A stretch of 64,000 nt of DNA. Origin: Hydrogenophaga flava NBRC 102514 (GTDB taxonomy: Bacteria; Pseudomonadota; Gammaproteobacteria; Burkholderiales; Burkholderiaceae_C). The position numbers and the translations under genes are program-made. The DNA is taken from assembly GCF_001571145.1 (NCBI RefSeq), contig NZ_BCTF01000007.1:1-64000 (forward strand). The letters are read 5' to 3'. Below are positions 24,888 through 33,166 of the stretch, piece after piece. Under the pieces are notes generated by a model, which had not been told where the DNA came from, searched no databases, and saw only the letters and a program-made list of their open reading frames with translations. The number at the start of each line of letters is the position of its first letter. Position 1 is the first letter of the stretch.

Positions 24888-26198
24888 GTGTTTGCGTTGG
24901 TCGACGGAAATAATTTTTACGTGTCCTGCGAAAGGGTGTTCCGCCCTAGCTTGAACGGGCGCCCGGTTGTGGTGCTGTCGAACAATGACGGTTGCGCCAT
25001 CGCTCGCAGCAATGAAGCCAAGGACTTGGGCATCACGATGGCCGCGCCCTGGTTCAAGATTCGGCACTTGGAAGAGTCGGCTGGGTTGGTGGCCTTGTCG
25101 GCGAATTTTGTCCTCTACGGGGACCTGAGCGACCGTGTGATGACCCTGGCAGCGGGGCTTGGACCTACTCAAGAAATCTACTCAATTGACGAGAGCTTCG
25201 TCGGTCTTCAAGGAGTGAGTGGTGACCTGGTCGCTCGTGGCCGCAAGGTGCGCGAGCGCATCCTGCAGTGGACAGGCATCCCAACGTGTGTCGGTATGGC
25301 GCAGACCAAAACGTTGGCAAAGCTTGCGAATCACATCGCCAAGACCGCTGAACGAAAGCCCGGCAGCTATCCGGCAGAGTTTGCGCAGGTTTTCAACATG
25401 GCGGCGCTACCGGCGCAGGACCTGGACGACGTGCTGCAGGCTACCGACGTAGGCGAAGTGTGGGGTGTAGGTCCGCGTATCTCGCAGCAGCTCAGGGATG
25501 GTGGTATCCGAACCGTACTTGACTTGACCCGGATGGACCCTGCTACCGCGCGAAGGGGCTGGAGCGTGACTTTGGAGAAGACTGTGCGCGAGCTACAGGG
25601 TCATTCATGCATCGACTTGGATGACGCCCCTGGTCCGAAGCAGCAGATTGCTTGCACCCGGTCGTTCGGCAAGCCTGTCCACCAGCTTGCCCCGTTGGTT
25701 GAAGCGGTGAGCGAGTTCGCGGCGCGCGCGGCGGAGAAGCTCAGGACGCAAAGCAGCCTTGCCACGCAGCTGATGGTGTTCATGCACACCTCCCCGTACA
25801 GGCCTGGGCCCCAGTGCTCACGCAGCGTTGTGGTGCCCCTGCGCCGACCCACTGACGACACTTTGGCATTGGCAAAGGCTGCTGAAGAAGGCATGCGCTT
25901 CATGTACATCGCCGGTTTTCAGTTCATCAAGGCTGGCGTGATTTTGGTTGACCTGCAGCCTGCGAGCGTGCATCAGCGGGAGCTGGATTTGGGCGACTCC
26001 AACGAGCAGCAGGCAACACGTGACCGGTCACGACTGATGGCGGCAGTGGACGTCATCAACACTCGCTTCGGCAAAGGCACCGTGCATTCGGGCGGCACAG
26101 GCAAACCTGGGGCCAATCGAGTTTGGACGATGAAGCAAGAGCGCAGGACGCCGGCCTACACGACTTGCCTGGCCGATGTGCCGGTGGCGAGGGCATAG
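24888..26198 (+). CDS. umuC: UmuC Y-family DNA polymerase
   Basis: A 436-aa Y-family polymerase catalytic subunit. Metal-binding motifs are VDGNNFYVSCERVF at the start and SIDESF near residue 105. The steric-gate region is present, as are the helix-hairpin-helix (VGEVWGVGPRIS), the little-finger domain and the C-terminal DUF4113 region (GTGKPGANRVWTMKQERRTP). The start is GTG 24888, with GAGGGA 7 bases before it; an in-frame start at 24798 would overlap umuD. With UmuD' it bypasses DNA lesions at the cost of mutation. Plasmid- and island-borne copies (RumAB, MucAB types) are common, which fits mobile cargo. Confidence 0.93.
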   Translation: MFALVDGNNFYVSCERVFRPSLNGRPVVVLSNNDGCAIARSNEAKDLGITMAAPWFKIRHLEESAGLVALSANFVLYGDLSDRVMTLAAGLGPTQEIYSIDESFVGLQGVSGDLVARGRKVRERILQWTGIPTCVGMAQTKTLAKLANHIAKTAERKPGSYPAEFAQVFNMAALPAQDLDDVLQATDVGEVWGVGPRISQQLRDGGIRTVLDLTRMDPATARRGWSVTLEKTVRELQGHSCIDLDDAPGPKQQIACTRSFGKPVHQLAPLVEAVSEFAARAAEKLRTQSSLATQLMVFMHTSPYRPGPQCSRSVVVPLRRPTDDTLALAKAAEEGMRFMYIAGFQFIKAGVILVDLQPASVHQRELDLGDSNEQQATRDRSRLMAAVDVINTRFGKGTVHSGGTGKPGANRVWTMKQERRTPAYTTCLADVPVARA

Positions 26199-26393
26199 TC
26201 TCCTTGCCTCGGCTCGATTAGGGTAGGTGATGTCTCGGAGGTAGGCGTGGTTTGTAGCGTATCCAGGCTGTCGTCGTGCTCATGCAAGCGTTCGCTCAGT
26301 AGCGTATCAGCGTATGGAATAGCGATTCGGGTCTGGTCCATAGTGCGACCACGCCGAAACCGTTCGTGTTTGCCGGGGTATCATTTTTGCTTG

Positions 26394-26408
26394 GTCCGTT
26401 CAACGGAC
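26394..26408. promoter_or_regulatory. Inverted repeat upstream of 26425 gene
   Basis: GTCCGTT and AACGGAC flank a single C. The repeat ends 16 bases before ATG 26425, a position suited to an operator. The regulator is unknown. The rest of the 26199-26424 gap holds nothing I recognise apart from a weak 61-codon minus-strand frame. Confidence 0.35.
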
Positions 26409-26424
26409 GCACTCAGAACGTCGA

Positions 26425-26880
26425 ATGAGGCCTTCAGTTCACCGCATTGCTGACCCGGTACTCCATTCTCTTGACGCACGAGTCCGGCGTGGTGTGCTGC
26501 GCCGCATCGACGCAATGGAGCGGGAACTTGCCTTCATGGCGGAGCGCGAAGACGATAACGTCAATTTCATTCGAAGACGTGGCTGGAGTGACGAACGTCT
26601 GCAGGTCCTCTTCGTCCTGAACAGCGTATATCAGCAAGTCCTTGGACCAATCCAAGCAGCAGCAAAGGAGGGACCCGAGGGACTCGGCAGCACCATTCCG
26701 GTCAGACATGGCACAGCGTCGTTCAGTCGAAAGACAGCAGGCAGCGTGAAAGTTGCAATGAAAGATTTCATGGTGATGGTCGACACGCTCAAGCTACAGC
26801 GGAGCTGGCTTCATTCCAACACTTGTGGAGATGTGGTGTTTGCCGTTGCCACATTCGAACGCGAGCTGGAGCGAGGCTGA
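26425..26880 (+). CDS. Hypothetical protein, partner of nuclease gene
   Basis: A 151-aa protein of unknown family. It is helical and basic at the N-terminus (RVRRGVLRRIDAMERELAFMAERED), then has a mixed region (FVLNSVYQQVLGPIQAAAKEG) and a C-terminus with no motif. It begins at ATG 26425 without a strong ribosome site; the internal ATG at the MERELAF segment is another possibility. The next gene starts 3 bases after its stop, so the two are almost certainly co-translated, and this protein is likely the partner or regulator of the PD-(D/E)XK candidate. Confidence 0.65.
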   Translation: MRPSVHRIADPVLHSLDARVRRGVLRRIDAMERELAFMAEREDDNVNFIRRRGWSDERLQVLFVLNSVYQQVLGPIQAAAKEGPEGLGSTIPVRHGTASFSRKTAGSVKVAMKDFMVMVDTLKLQRSWLHSNTCGDVVFAVATFERELERG

Positions 26881-26883
26881 GTC

Positions 26884-27738
26884 TTGGTAACCACGGCATC
26901 CCCGGCAGTTCCAGCTTGGCTCGCGACGGCCCAGGACCTCATGACTAAGTTCGCGGCCAATCACCAGCTCGTGCTCAGCGCAACTGAGCGGCAACTCTCG
27001 GCGGCATTCGAAATCGCCTGCCTGCATGCGCTCCTGCGCTTCTACAAGCGTCAGGGTTACACGCTTACGCTCGAGAACCTGAAGGCGAACGAATACAGAT
27101 ACCTGACCTCGCCCTCCGGCAACCCTGCCAACTTTTCGTACGTGACCCTCAGTGGCAACGATGGCGAGTTCGAAGTGCGTCAGCAGGTCCGCGTCGAGTC
27201 CCATGTTGCATCGGACATTAGGTTCACACCTGACATCCTGGTGCTGTTGAAGGACTCCCCTATCGACGCGGCCACCAACGCGGACTTCGCTGCAGGGAAG
27301 CGCAAGCTCTTTTCAGTCAAGAGCGACAAGGTCGTGGCTGCGCACGAGTGCAAGTCAATGAATCCCTTTCCGGAATTGATGGTGAGCTTTGTTGGCATGC
27401 TGGTCACGGCGCACAGTTGGTACCCCAACGGAGCAGAGGTTGCGCCGGCGCCTAAGGGACACCTCGCGCCGACCTTGTTCGTCGGCGGCACAGCCCGGGC
27501 GCTGCACCTCAAGATGATTGCCGCAATGGAGGCTTCATACCGACTCAATATCGTCGTCGGTATGCACTCGGGAACCTGGAGTTTGAAGTCGGCCAAGAAC
27601 AGGCTTTTGTGGAATGGTTCGAAGGCGGCGGGAAACCCTCCAATAGCGGGCGCGACCCAGTCATCGGGAACCACTTCGATGCAACCAGCCGCCCCTACCA
27701 AGGCGAAGAGCGCCAAGAGTGCCGTTGTGGGAAAGTGA
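26884..27738 (+). CDS. PD-(D/E)XK-type nuclease candidate
   Basis: A 284-aa protein with a restriction-endonuclease-like core. A helix with FEIACLHALLRFYKRQGY is followed by strand FTPDILVLL and, after a spacer, VAAHECKSM, giving the PD...ExK catalytic pair. The helix after ECK (FPELMVSFVGML) completes the fold pattern. The C-terminal 40 residues are a Ser/Ala/Pro/Lys-rich tail likely to be disordered. The start is TTG 26884, immediately after the upstream stop; ATG 26941 is the alternative. No methylase or helicase is adjacent, so it is not a classical restriction system. A two-gene defence or toxin-type unit is an inference. Confidence 0.65.
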   Translation: MVTTASPAVPAWLATAQDLMTKFAANHQLVLSATERQLSAAFEIACLHALLRFYKRQGYTLTLENLKANEYRYLTSPSGNPANFSYVTLSGNDGEFEVRQQVRVESHVASDIRFTPDILVLLKDSPIDAATNADFAAGKRKLFSVKSDKVVAAHECKSMNPFPELMVSFVGMLVTAHSWYPNGAEVAPAPKGHLAPTLFVGGTARALHLKMIAAMEASYRLNIVVGMHSGTWSLKSAKNRLLWNGSKAAGNPPIAGATQSSGTTSMQPAAPTKAKSAKSAVVGK

Positions 27739-27873
27739 GTGCCTTATTCACGCCCATTCCACGGGTTTGATGTCAATAAGGCTGTCACAGACGAAGAGCC
27801 CGTTAAGTGTCGGTTGCTGAGAAGCACTGCGTCCGCATACAAAGGAGGTTGCAAAGGTACTCCCAAGGCTTGG

Positions 27874-29315
27874 TCAAGCCTGATACGCCTTCTCCCAGCA
27901 AGCAGTCAGTGCCGCGTAAATCACGGGCATGTCCTGCTCAAACTGATTCTGGGTGATAACTGCGCCGAGAGCTCTTGCGAGTTTTGTCTTGTTCGTCAGA
28001 TTGGGGAATTGGGCGCGTACCGCCGCGGGGTAGTAGTCTTCCAGCCCAGTCGTCGGAAGCATGTGGGCACGGTTGTTGTCGCGGATGTCAGTGTTTTGGT
28101 CAAGAAAGGCAGAAAGCCTTGCCTGCTTGTCTTGACCTGTTGGGGCGTCGAACAGCAAAACCGCGCACCGGCGATAGACTGGCGAGTCCTTTAGCGGCGC
28201 GTAGCATTTCATCAACGCCGCAAGATATTGGGCCTGACGCTCGTCATCCCCATTTGCTGCCACGACATGAATTTTGGGCTTGTCGAGGTAAAATTTGGCG
28301 CAAACCGCTTCGATGAAAAGGACCTCGCTCGGACCTTCGACGACCAAGAAGTTCGCAGGCAGCAAGAGGTCTGTCGGATTCCCGCCGAGCAACTCGTAGA
28401 CCGTTCGAACCCGCTCCTTCTTCGTCATTGGGGTCACGGAGGTTGCCCCGTCTTCCTTCTCTACGACAAACTCTGCTTGCCCCGCGTTTGTGTCTGAAAG
28501 GAAGACTGATGAGTGGGTTGTGATGAATACCTGGTCCACATCCTCAGTTAGGCTTGCTAGTGCGTTCTTTAGCTGGCGCTGCGCCGCTGGATGTAGGTGA
28601 AGCTCAGCCTCATCAATAAAAAAAATGAACGACTTTCCAAGAGCCTCGTGACGACGCGTGTCTGCATGAGCCTTGATGATTGCGAGCATCAGCGCTCGCT
28701 GGTTTGTTTCAGCAGCTTTCGAACATTTGAATCTGGAGACTCAAACAGCTCTTCAAACTTCTGTTTGAACTCAACATAACGGATGTCCTGCTCTAGCGCT
28801 TCCGACACAACGCTGCTGAGCATCTGACCAATGGGTGTTGTGGCCTTGAACGCTGAGACCTCCTTGAGGTTCTTATCCGTCAGGACGAACTCAAAGCGAG
28901 GGATGCAGTTGTTGAACGCACTGTCGACGCCAACTGGCTGCTTTTGCCATTTCCCTTCCTTTGAGTTGTAGACATAGCGTGTCTTAGCATCGACACTGGT
29001 ACGACGAACGCTAAAGACATCGTCTTCGCCAACGATGTTTCTCAACTTCTGTTGATTTTCCTTGTTCGAGATTTGCTCAAGACCAGCTTGAACCTCTGAA
29101 AACGCAATCTCAACGACGATTTCATCACCTTCAGCCGCCCCTGCGTGTCGTAGGTCGGCCAGGTCACCCTTTCCCGAATAAAACCATTCGATAGCTTCGA
29201 ATAGGTTCGATTTGCCGTGGTTGTTTCGGCCGACAAGGATGTTGAATCCACCAGGCTCAAAATCCACGTTTCGCAACGAGCGAAAGTTTTTGATTGACAG
29301 CTTTGAGATTCTCAT
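27874..29315 (-). pseudogene. OLD-family ATPase/TOPRIM nuclease, internally deleted
   Basis: Two consecutive frames together represent one overcoming-lysogeny-defect nuclease. The first (29315-28689, 208 aa) has the N-terminal ATPase part with Walker A GRNNHGKSN. The second (28689-27874, 271 aa) has IDEAELHLHP, the H-loop TTHSS and the TOPRIM domain (VVEGPSEVLFIEAV, LLFDAP). The frames meet in TGATG. Just upstream of the second frame's ATG its frame reads QRALMLAII, the tail of the ABC signature, but the glycine-rich part of the signature is missing. A deletion with a frame change has therefore removed the segment between the first ATPase half and the signature. Intact ATPase function is unlikely. 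Confidence 0.75.
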
Positions 29316-29404
29316 TTTTGTTCCCTTGTGACGATTATGTCCAAGTCCCCCAGAGACAAAAACAAACGTGCATATTACAGTTTGTTTGAAGCCTGAAGTC
29401 GACT

Positions 29405-30016
29405 TTGCCAGGTATACGACGAACTGGCGTCGGCTACCAGAGTGCTACTTTATTTCGCAAAGCGACCTATAAGCTGATGCTTCGCTTGCTGCGGTATGGA
29501 TGTATCCCAGCTGTCGGTCTGATTGCACAGCTTTACCTCTTCACGTTTGAAAACCCCCCTTCGTGCCCCTTTGGGTTCGCCGCATTCCTCACGCCTGAAA
29601 ACATTCGCACCTTGGATGTGGCTGGGGAACTGGGAAGTGGCCCAGACGAAGCCGGTCGTCGACTTCGTTTTCTAAAACCTAGGCATTTGTACTTGCTGTC
29701 GAGTATGGATGATGCCGAGAGGTCTGAAGACCTCAGCCGGACACTTTGTGATGAGGTATGCACTCGGAGCGACTATTTGTTGGAGAGGGCTCGTTCTGGA
29801 GTTTTCTGGCTTGCTGATGCCATCACTACGCTTCTCATTGTTCTCGAAATATTTGCGTTGATACGAGTTTCGCGATGGCTGTTGAAGGCGTTCTCTCTCT
29901 TGCGCACCGACTTGTTTGTGGTTGCTTTTCGTCTTGAGAATGCTGCAGTTACCGACTTATTGTTGAAAGCTGCGCCTAAACCGACTGTTTGTGCTTCACA
30001 CCGAGTTGAATGTTGA
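29405..30016 (+). CDS. Hypothetical membrane protein at transposon end
   Basis: An open frame of 203 codons from TTG 29405, or 179 codons from ATG 29477. Two hydrophobic stretches are visible, LRYGCIPAVGLIAQLYLF near the start and ITTLLIVLEIFALIRV at about two thirds. Its last 40 codons run through the repeats of the transposon end, and the stop lies 8 bases before the terminal ACA, so that part is dictated by the element's end rather than by protein function. I recognise no family. It may be real or partly chance. Confidence 0.45.
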   Translation: MPGIRRTGVGYQSATLFRKATYKLMLRLLRYGCIPAVGLIAQLYLFTFENPPSCPFGFAAFLTPENIRTLDVAGELGSGPDEAGRRLRFLKPRHLYLLSSMDDAERSEDLSRTLCDEVCTRSDYLLERARSGVFWLADAITTLLIVLEIFALIRVSRWLLKAFSLLRTDLFVVAFRLENAAVTDLLLKAAPKPTVCASHRVEC

Positions 30017-30024
30017 AGCCCACA
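29906..30024 (+). repeat. TnsB-site-like repeats and terminal TGTGGGC
   Basis: Four related ~20-bp units start at 29906, 29951, 29980 and 30000, each opening ACCGACTT or a close variant, followed by a T/G-rich stretch ending near GAAGC. The last two abut, and the last runs into the terminus at 30024. On the minus strand one copy reads ACAATAAGTCGGTAACTG, close to the recalled Tn7 TnsB site ACAATAAAGTCTTAAACTG. A weaker copy may lie at 29768. The layout matches a Tn7-family end. Confidence 0.7.
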
Positions 30025-31669
30025 GCGCAGCGACTGGACCTTGTTTCGCGACACGGGTGTGGCTCATCTGATGAGCATCTCCGGTCTTCATGTCACCGTG
30101 TTTGCATGGCTGGCCACGGCGTGCATCGGCTGGGGCTGGCGGCGCTGGGCCCATGTGTGGCCGGGCGTGCTGCTGGCCGTGCCGGCGCCGCGGGCGGCGG
30201 CCTGGGGTGGTGTGGCGGCCGCGACGGCCTATGCCCTGTTTTCGGGCTGGGGTGTGCCGGCGCAGCGCACGGTGCTGATGCTGGCGCTGGTGGTGGGGCT
30301 GCGTCAGGGCGTGCGCCAGTGGCCCTGGCCCCTGGTCTGGCTGCTGGCGATGGTGGCGGTGCTGGCGCTCGACCCCTGGGCCCTGGTGCAGCCGGGGTTC
30401 TGGCTCAGCTTTGTGGCGGTGGGCATCCTGTTCGCCTCGGGATCGCGGCAGAAGGCGGGGCCGGTGCGCCGGCTGCTGCGCGAGCAGGCGGTGATCACGG
30501 TGGCGCTGGCGCCGCTGGGCGTGCTGCTGTTCGGTCAGCTCTCGCTGGCCGGCCTGGTGGCCAACCTGCTGGCCATTCCCTGGGTGACCGGGGTGGTCAC
30601 ACCTCTGGCCATGCTGGGTGTGGTCGTGCCGCCGCTGTGGGATCTGGCGGCGCTGGCCGTGCAGGGGCTCGTGGTGTGTCTGGAATGGCTGGGCGGCTGG
30701 CGCTGGGCCACGCTGTTCCGGCCCATCCCGCCGCTGCCACTGGCGCTGTGTGGTGTGGCTTGCGGGCTGTTGCTGGTGTTGCGCCTGCCGTGGTCGCTGC
30801 GCTCGGCTGGTCTGGTGCTGCTGGCGCCGATGCTGGTCTGGTCACCCAAGCGGCCCGACATCGGCGAGTTCGAGGTGCTGGCGGTCGATGTGGGGCACGG
30901 CAGCGCGGTGCTGGTGCGCACGGCCGGCCACAGCCTGCTCTACGACACCGGTCCGCGCTACGGCCCCGGCAGCGATGCCGGCGACCGGGTGGTGGTGCCG
31001 CTGCTGCGCGCCCTGGGCGAAGCACCCGACACGGTGGTGGTGAGCCACCGCGACAGCGACCACTCGGGCGGCTCGGCCGCGGTGCGCGCCGCCTGGCCGC
31101 GGGCGCGCTGGCTGTCCTCGTTCGGTGAGGGCGAGCGCTGCCTGGCCGGCCAGCGCTGGCAGTGGGACGGGGTGGACTTTGAAGTGCTGCACCCCACACC
31201 GGAGCACTTTGGCCCGGATGGACAGGGACGGCTGCCGAGCAACGCCATGTCCTGCGTGCTGCGCGTGGGCAATGGCCGGCGCTGGGCCTGGCTCAGCGGC
31301 GATCTGGACGCCGAGCGCGAAACCCGGCTGGCGCTGGCGCAACCCCATTTGCGGGCCGATCTGCTGCTGGCACCGCACCACGGCAGTGCATCGTCCAGCA
31401 GCCCGGTGCTGCTCAACACCCTGCGACCTTCGGTGGCGCTGGTCCAGTCGGGCTACCGCAACCGCTTTGGCCATCCGTCGCCGGTGGTGCGGGACCGGTA
31501 CAACGCACGGAACATGCGGTGGGTGGCATCGCCCCAATGTGGTGCGGCTCTGTGGCGCAGCGATGACCCTTTGAGCGTGCAGTGCCACCGGGACACCGTG
31601 CGCCGTTACTGGCACCATCCGGGTGCGCCCGTGGCGGACGATGGCGATGAGGCAGACCCCGGCGGGTGA
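30025..31669 (+). pseudogene. comEC: comEC, C-terminal part cut by transposon
   Basis: The frame begins directly at the junction (R-S-D-W then TLFRDTGVAHLMSISGLHV) and continues 547 codons to the stop. It contains the ComEC competence domain with many membrane helices and the C-terminal metallo-beta-lactamase-like domain (DVGHGSAVLV, HRDSDHSGG, LAPHHGS). ComEC is the inner-membrane channel for DNA uptake in natural transformation. The N-terminal part, including the OB-fold domain, is absent here and should lie beyond the other end of the element. A TTG at 30041 is only the first possible start in the remnant. The host is therefore expected to be non-transformable while the element is in place. 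Confidence 0.88.
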
Positions 31670-31714
31670 CCACTGGCCCGCTCCTTGCTATGCTGGGTAC
31701 AGGAGAAAAAGCCC

Positions 31715-33154
31715 ATGAGCCGACCGATGTTTGACGAAATGAACGCCTCGCCCAGCGAGGTCCGGGCCCACTACCTGAACTACGCACGGTGGCTGGCACA
31801 ACAACCCGAGGAGGTCATGGCATCGCGCCGCGAAGAGGCGGAAATGATCTTCCGCCGCGTCGGCATCACCTTCGCGGTGTACGGTGCCAAGGACGAGGAC
31901 GGCGCCGGCACCGAGCGGCTCATCCCCTTCGACCTGATCCCGCGCATCATTCCCGCGCACGAATGGAAGAGCATGCAGGCCGGGCTGGTGCAGCGCGTGA
32001 CCGCGCTCAACCGCTTCATCCACGACGTCTACCACGACCAGGAAATCATCAAGGCCGGCCACATCCCCGCCGACCAGATCTTCCAGAACGCCCAGTTCCG
32101 CCCCGAGATGATGGGCGTGCAGGTGCCCAGCCAGATCTATTCGCACATTGCAGGCATCGACATCGTGCGCGCGCCGAATGCACAGGGTGAGGGTGAGTAC
32201 TACGTGCTCGAAGACAACCTGCGCGTGCCCAGCGGCGTGAGCTACATGCTGGAAGACCGCAAGATGATGATGCGGCTGTTCCCCGAGCTGTTCGGCCAGA
32301 ACCGCGTGGCCCCGGTGGCGCATTACCCCGACCTGCTGCTGGAAACCCTGCGCGCGGTCAGCCCCGCCACCACGGCCGAGCCCACGGTGGTGGTGCTCAC
32401 GCCCGGCATGTACAACAGCGCCTACTTCGAACACGCCTTCCTGGCGCAGCAGATGGGCGTGGAGCTGGTCGAGGGCCAGGACCTGTTCGTCAAGGACAAC
32501 TTCGTCTACATGCGCACCACCCAGGGGCCCAAGCGCGTGGACGTGATCTACCGCCGCGTGGACGACGACTTCCTCGACCCGCTGGTGTTCCGCCCCACCT
32601 CCACCCTGGGCTGCGCCGGTCTGCTGGGCGTGTACCGCAGCGGCAACGTGACCATCTGCAACGCGGTGGGCACCGGTATCGCCGACGACAAGTCGATCTA
32701 TCCCTACGTGCCCAAGATGATCGAGTTCTACCTGGGCGAAAAACCGATCCTCAACAACGTGCCCACCTTCATGGGCCGCAACCCGGACGACCTCAAGTAC
32801 ATGCTCGACAACATGGCCGAGCTGGTCGTCAAGGAGGTGCACGGCGCCGGCGGTTACGGCATGCTGGTGGGTCCGGCGTCCACCAAGGCCGAGGTGGACG
32901 AGTTCCGCGCCGTGGTCAAGGCCAAGCCCGACGGCTACATCGCGCAGCCCACGCTCAGCCTTTCGACCTGCCCGACCTATGTGGAGAGTGGCATTGCGCC
33001 GCGCCACATCGACCTGAGGCCCTTCGTGCTCTCGGGCAAGGAGGTGCAGATGGTGCCGGGCGGGCTCACACGCGTGGCGCTCAAGGAAGGTTCGCTGGTG
33101 GTCAACTCGTCGCAGGGCGGTGGCACCAAGGACACCTGGATTCTGGAAAACTGA
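31715..33154 (+). CDS. Circularly permuted ATP-grasp protein
   Basis: A 479-aa member of the CP_ATPgrasp family (former DUF404/DUF407). Typical segments are GITFAVYG, PFDLIPRIIPAHEW, YYVLEDNLRVPSGVSYMLEDR, VDVIYRRVDDDFLDP and the glycine loop VKEVHGAGGYGMLVGP. The start is ATG 31715 with AGGAG at a good distance; an upstream in-frame start at 31685 is not supported. It heads a three-gene operon with the alpha-E protein and a transglutaminase, a combination seen across many bacteria and thought to ligate amino acids to make or modify a peptide. The exact substrate is unknown. Confidence 0.9.
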   Translation: MSRPMFDEMNASPSEVRAHYLNYARWLAQQPEEVMASRREEAEMIFRRVGITFAVYGAKDEDGAGTERLIPFDLIPRIIPAHEWKSMQAGLVQRVTALNRFIHDVYHDQEIIKAGHIPADQIFQNAQFRPEMMGVQVPSQIYSHIAGIDIVRAPNAQGEGEYYVLEDNLRVPSGVSYMLEDRKMMMRLFPELFGQNRVAPVAHYPDLLLETLRAVSPATTAEPTVVVLTPGMYNSAYFEHAFLAQQMGVELVEGQDLFVKDNFVYMRTTQGPKRVDVIYRRVDDDFLDPLVFRPTSTLGCAGLLGVYRSGNVTICNAVGTGIADDKSIYPYVPKMIEFYLGEKPILNNVPTFMGRNPDDLKYMLDNMAELVVKEVHGAGGYGMLVGPASTKAEVDEFRAVVKAKPDGYIAQPTLSLSTCPTYVESGIAPRHIDLRPFVLSGKEVQMVPGGLTRVALKEGSLVVNSSQGGGTKDTWILEN

Positions 33155-33166
33155 GAAAGACACGAC

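Larger units (their letters stand above)
1..30024. mobile_element. Tn7-like transposon, one end plus cargo
   Basis: The right terminus at 30024 reads, inward on the minus strand, TGTGGGCTTCAACATTC, whose first seven bases equal the recalled Tn7 terminus. Behind it are four ~20-bp repeats. Host comEC coding sequence resumes at once on the other side. The whole left side differs in base composition from the chromosome and has defence, nuclease and SOS cargo. No transposition gene is in the window, so tns-type genes and the other end should lie further left. Sequence left of position 1 is unknown, so the span given is only the visible part. Confidence 0.7.

Noticed and set aside
26156-26341. Minus-strand 61-codon frame in the gap after umuC
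   Set aside because: It overlaps the umuC end, has no ribosome site and no recognisable motif. Not enough to call.
27739-28194. Plus-strand 151-codon frame
   Set aside because: Its second half lies antisense to the TOPRIM part of the OLD gene and its codon pattern is that of a shadow; the minus-strand frame has clear family motifs.
28687-28691. Programmed frameshift or coupling explaining the split OLD gene
   Set aside because: A simple frame change would not restore the missing Gly-rich signature segment, so a deletion is the better explanation.
30010-31128. Glycine/alanine-rich plus-strand frame over comEC
   Set aside because: It is a GC-rich out-of-frame shadow of comEC with no family motif.
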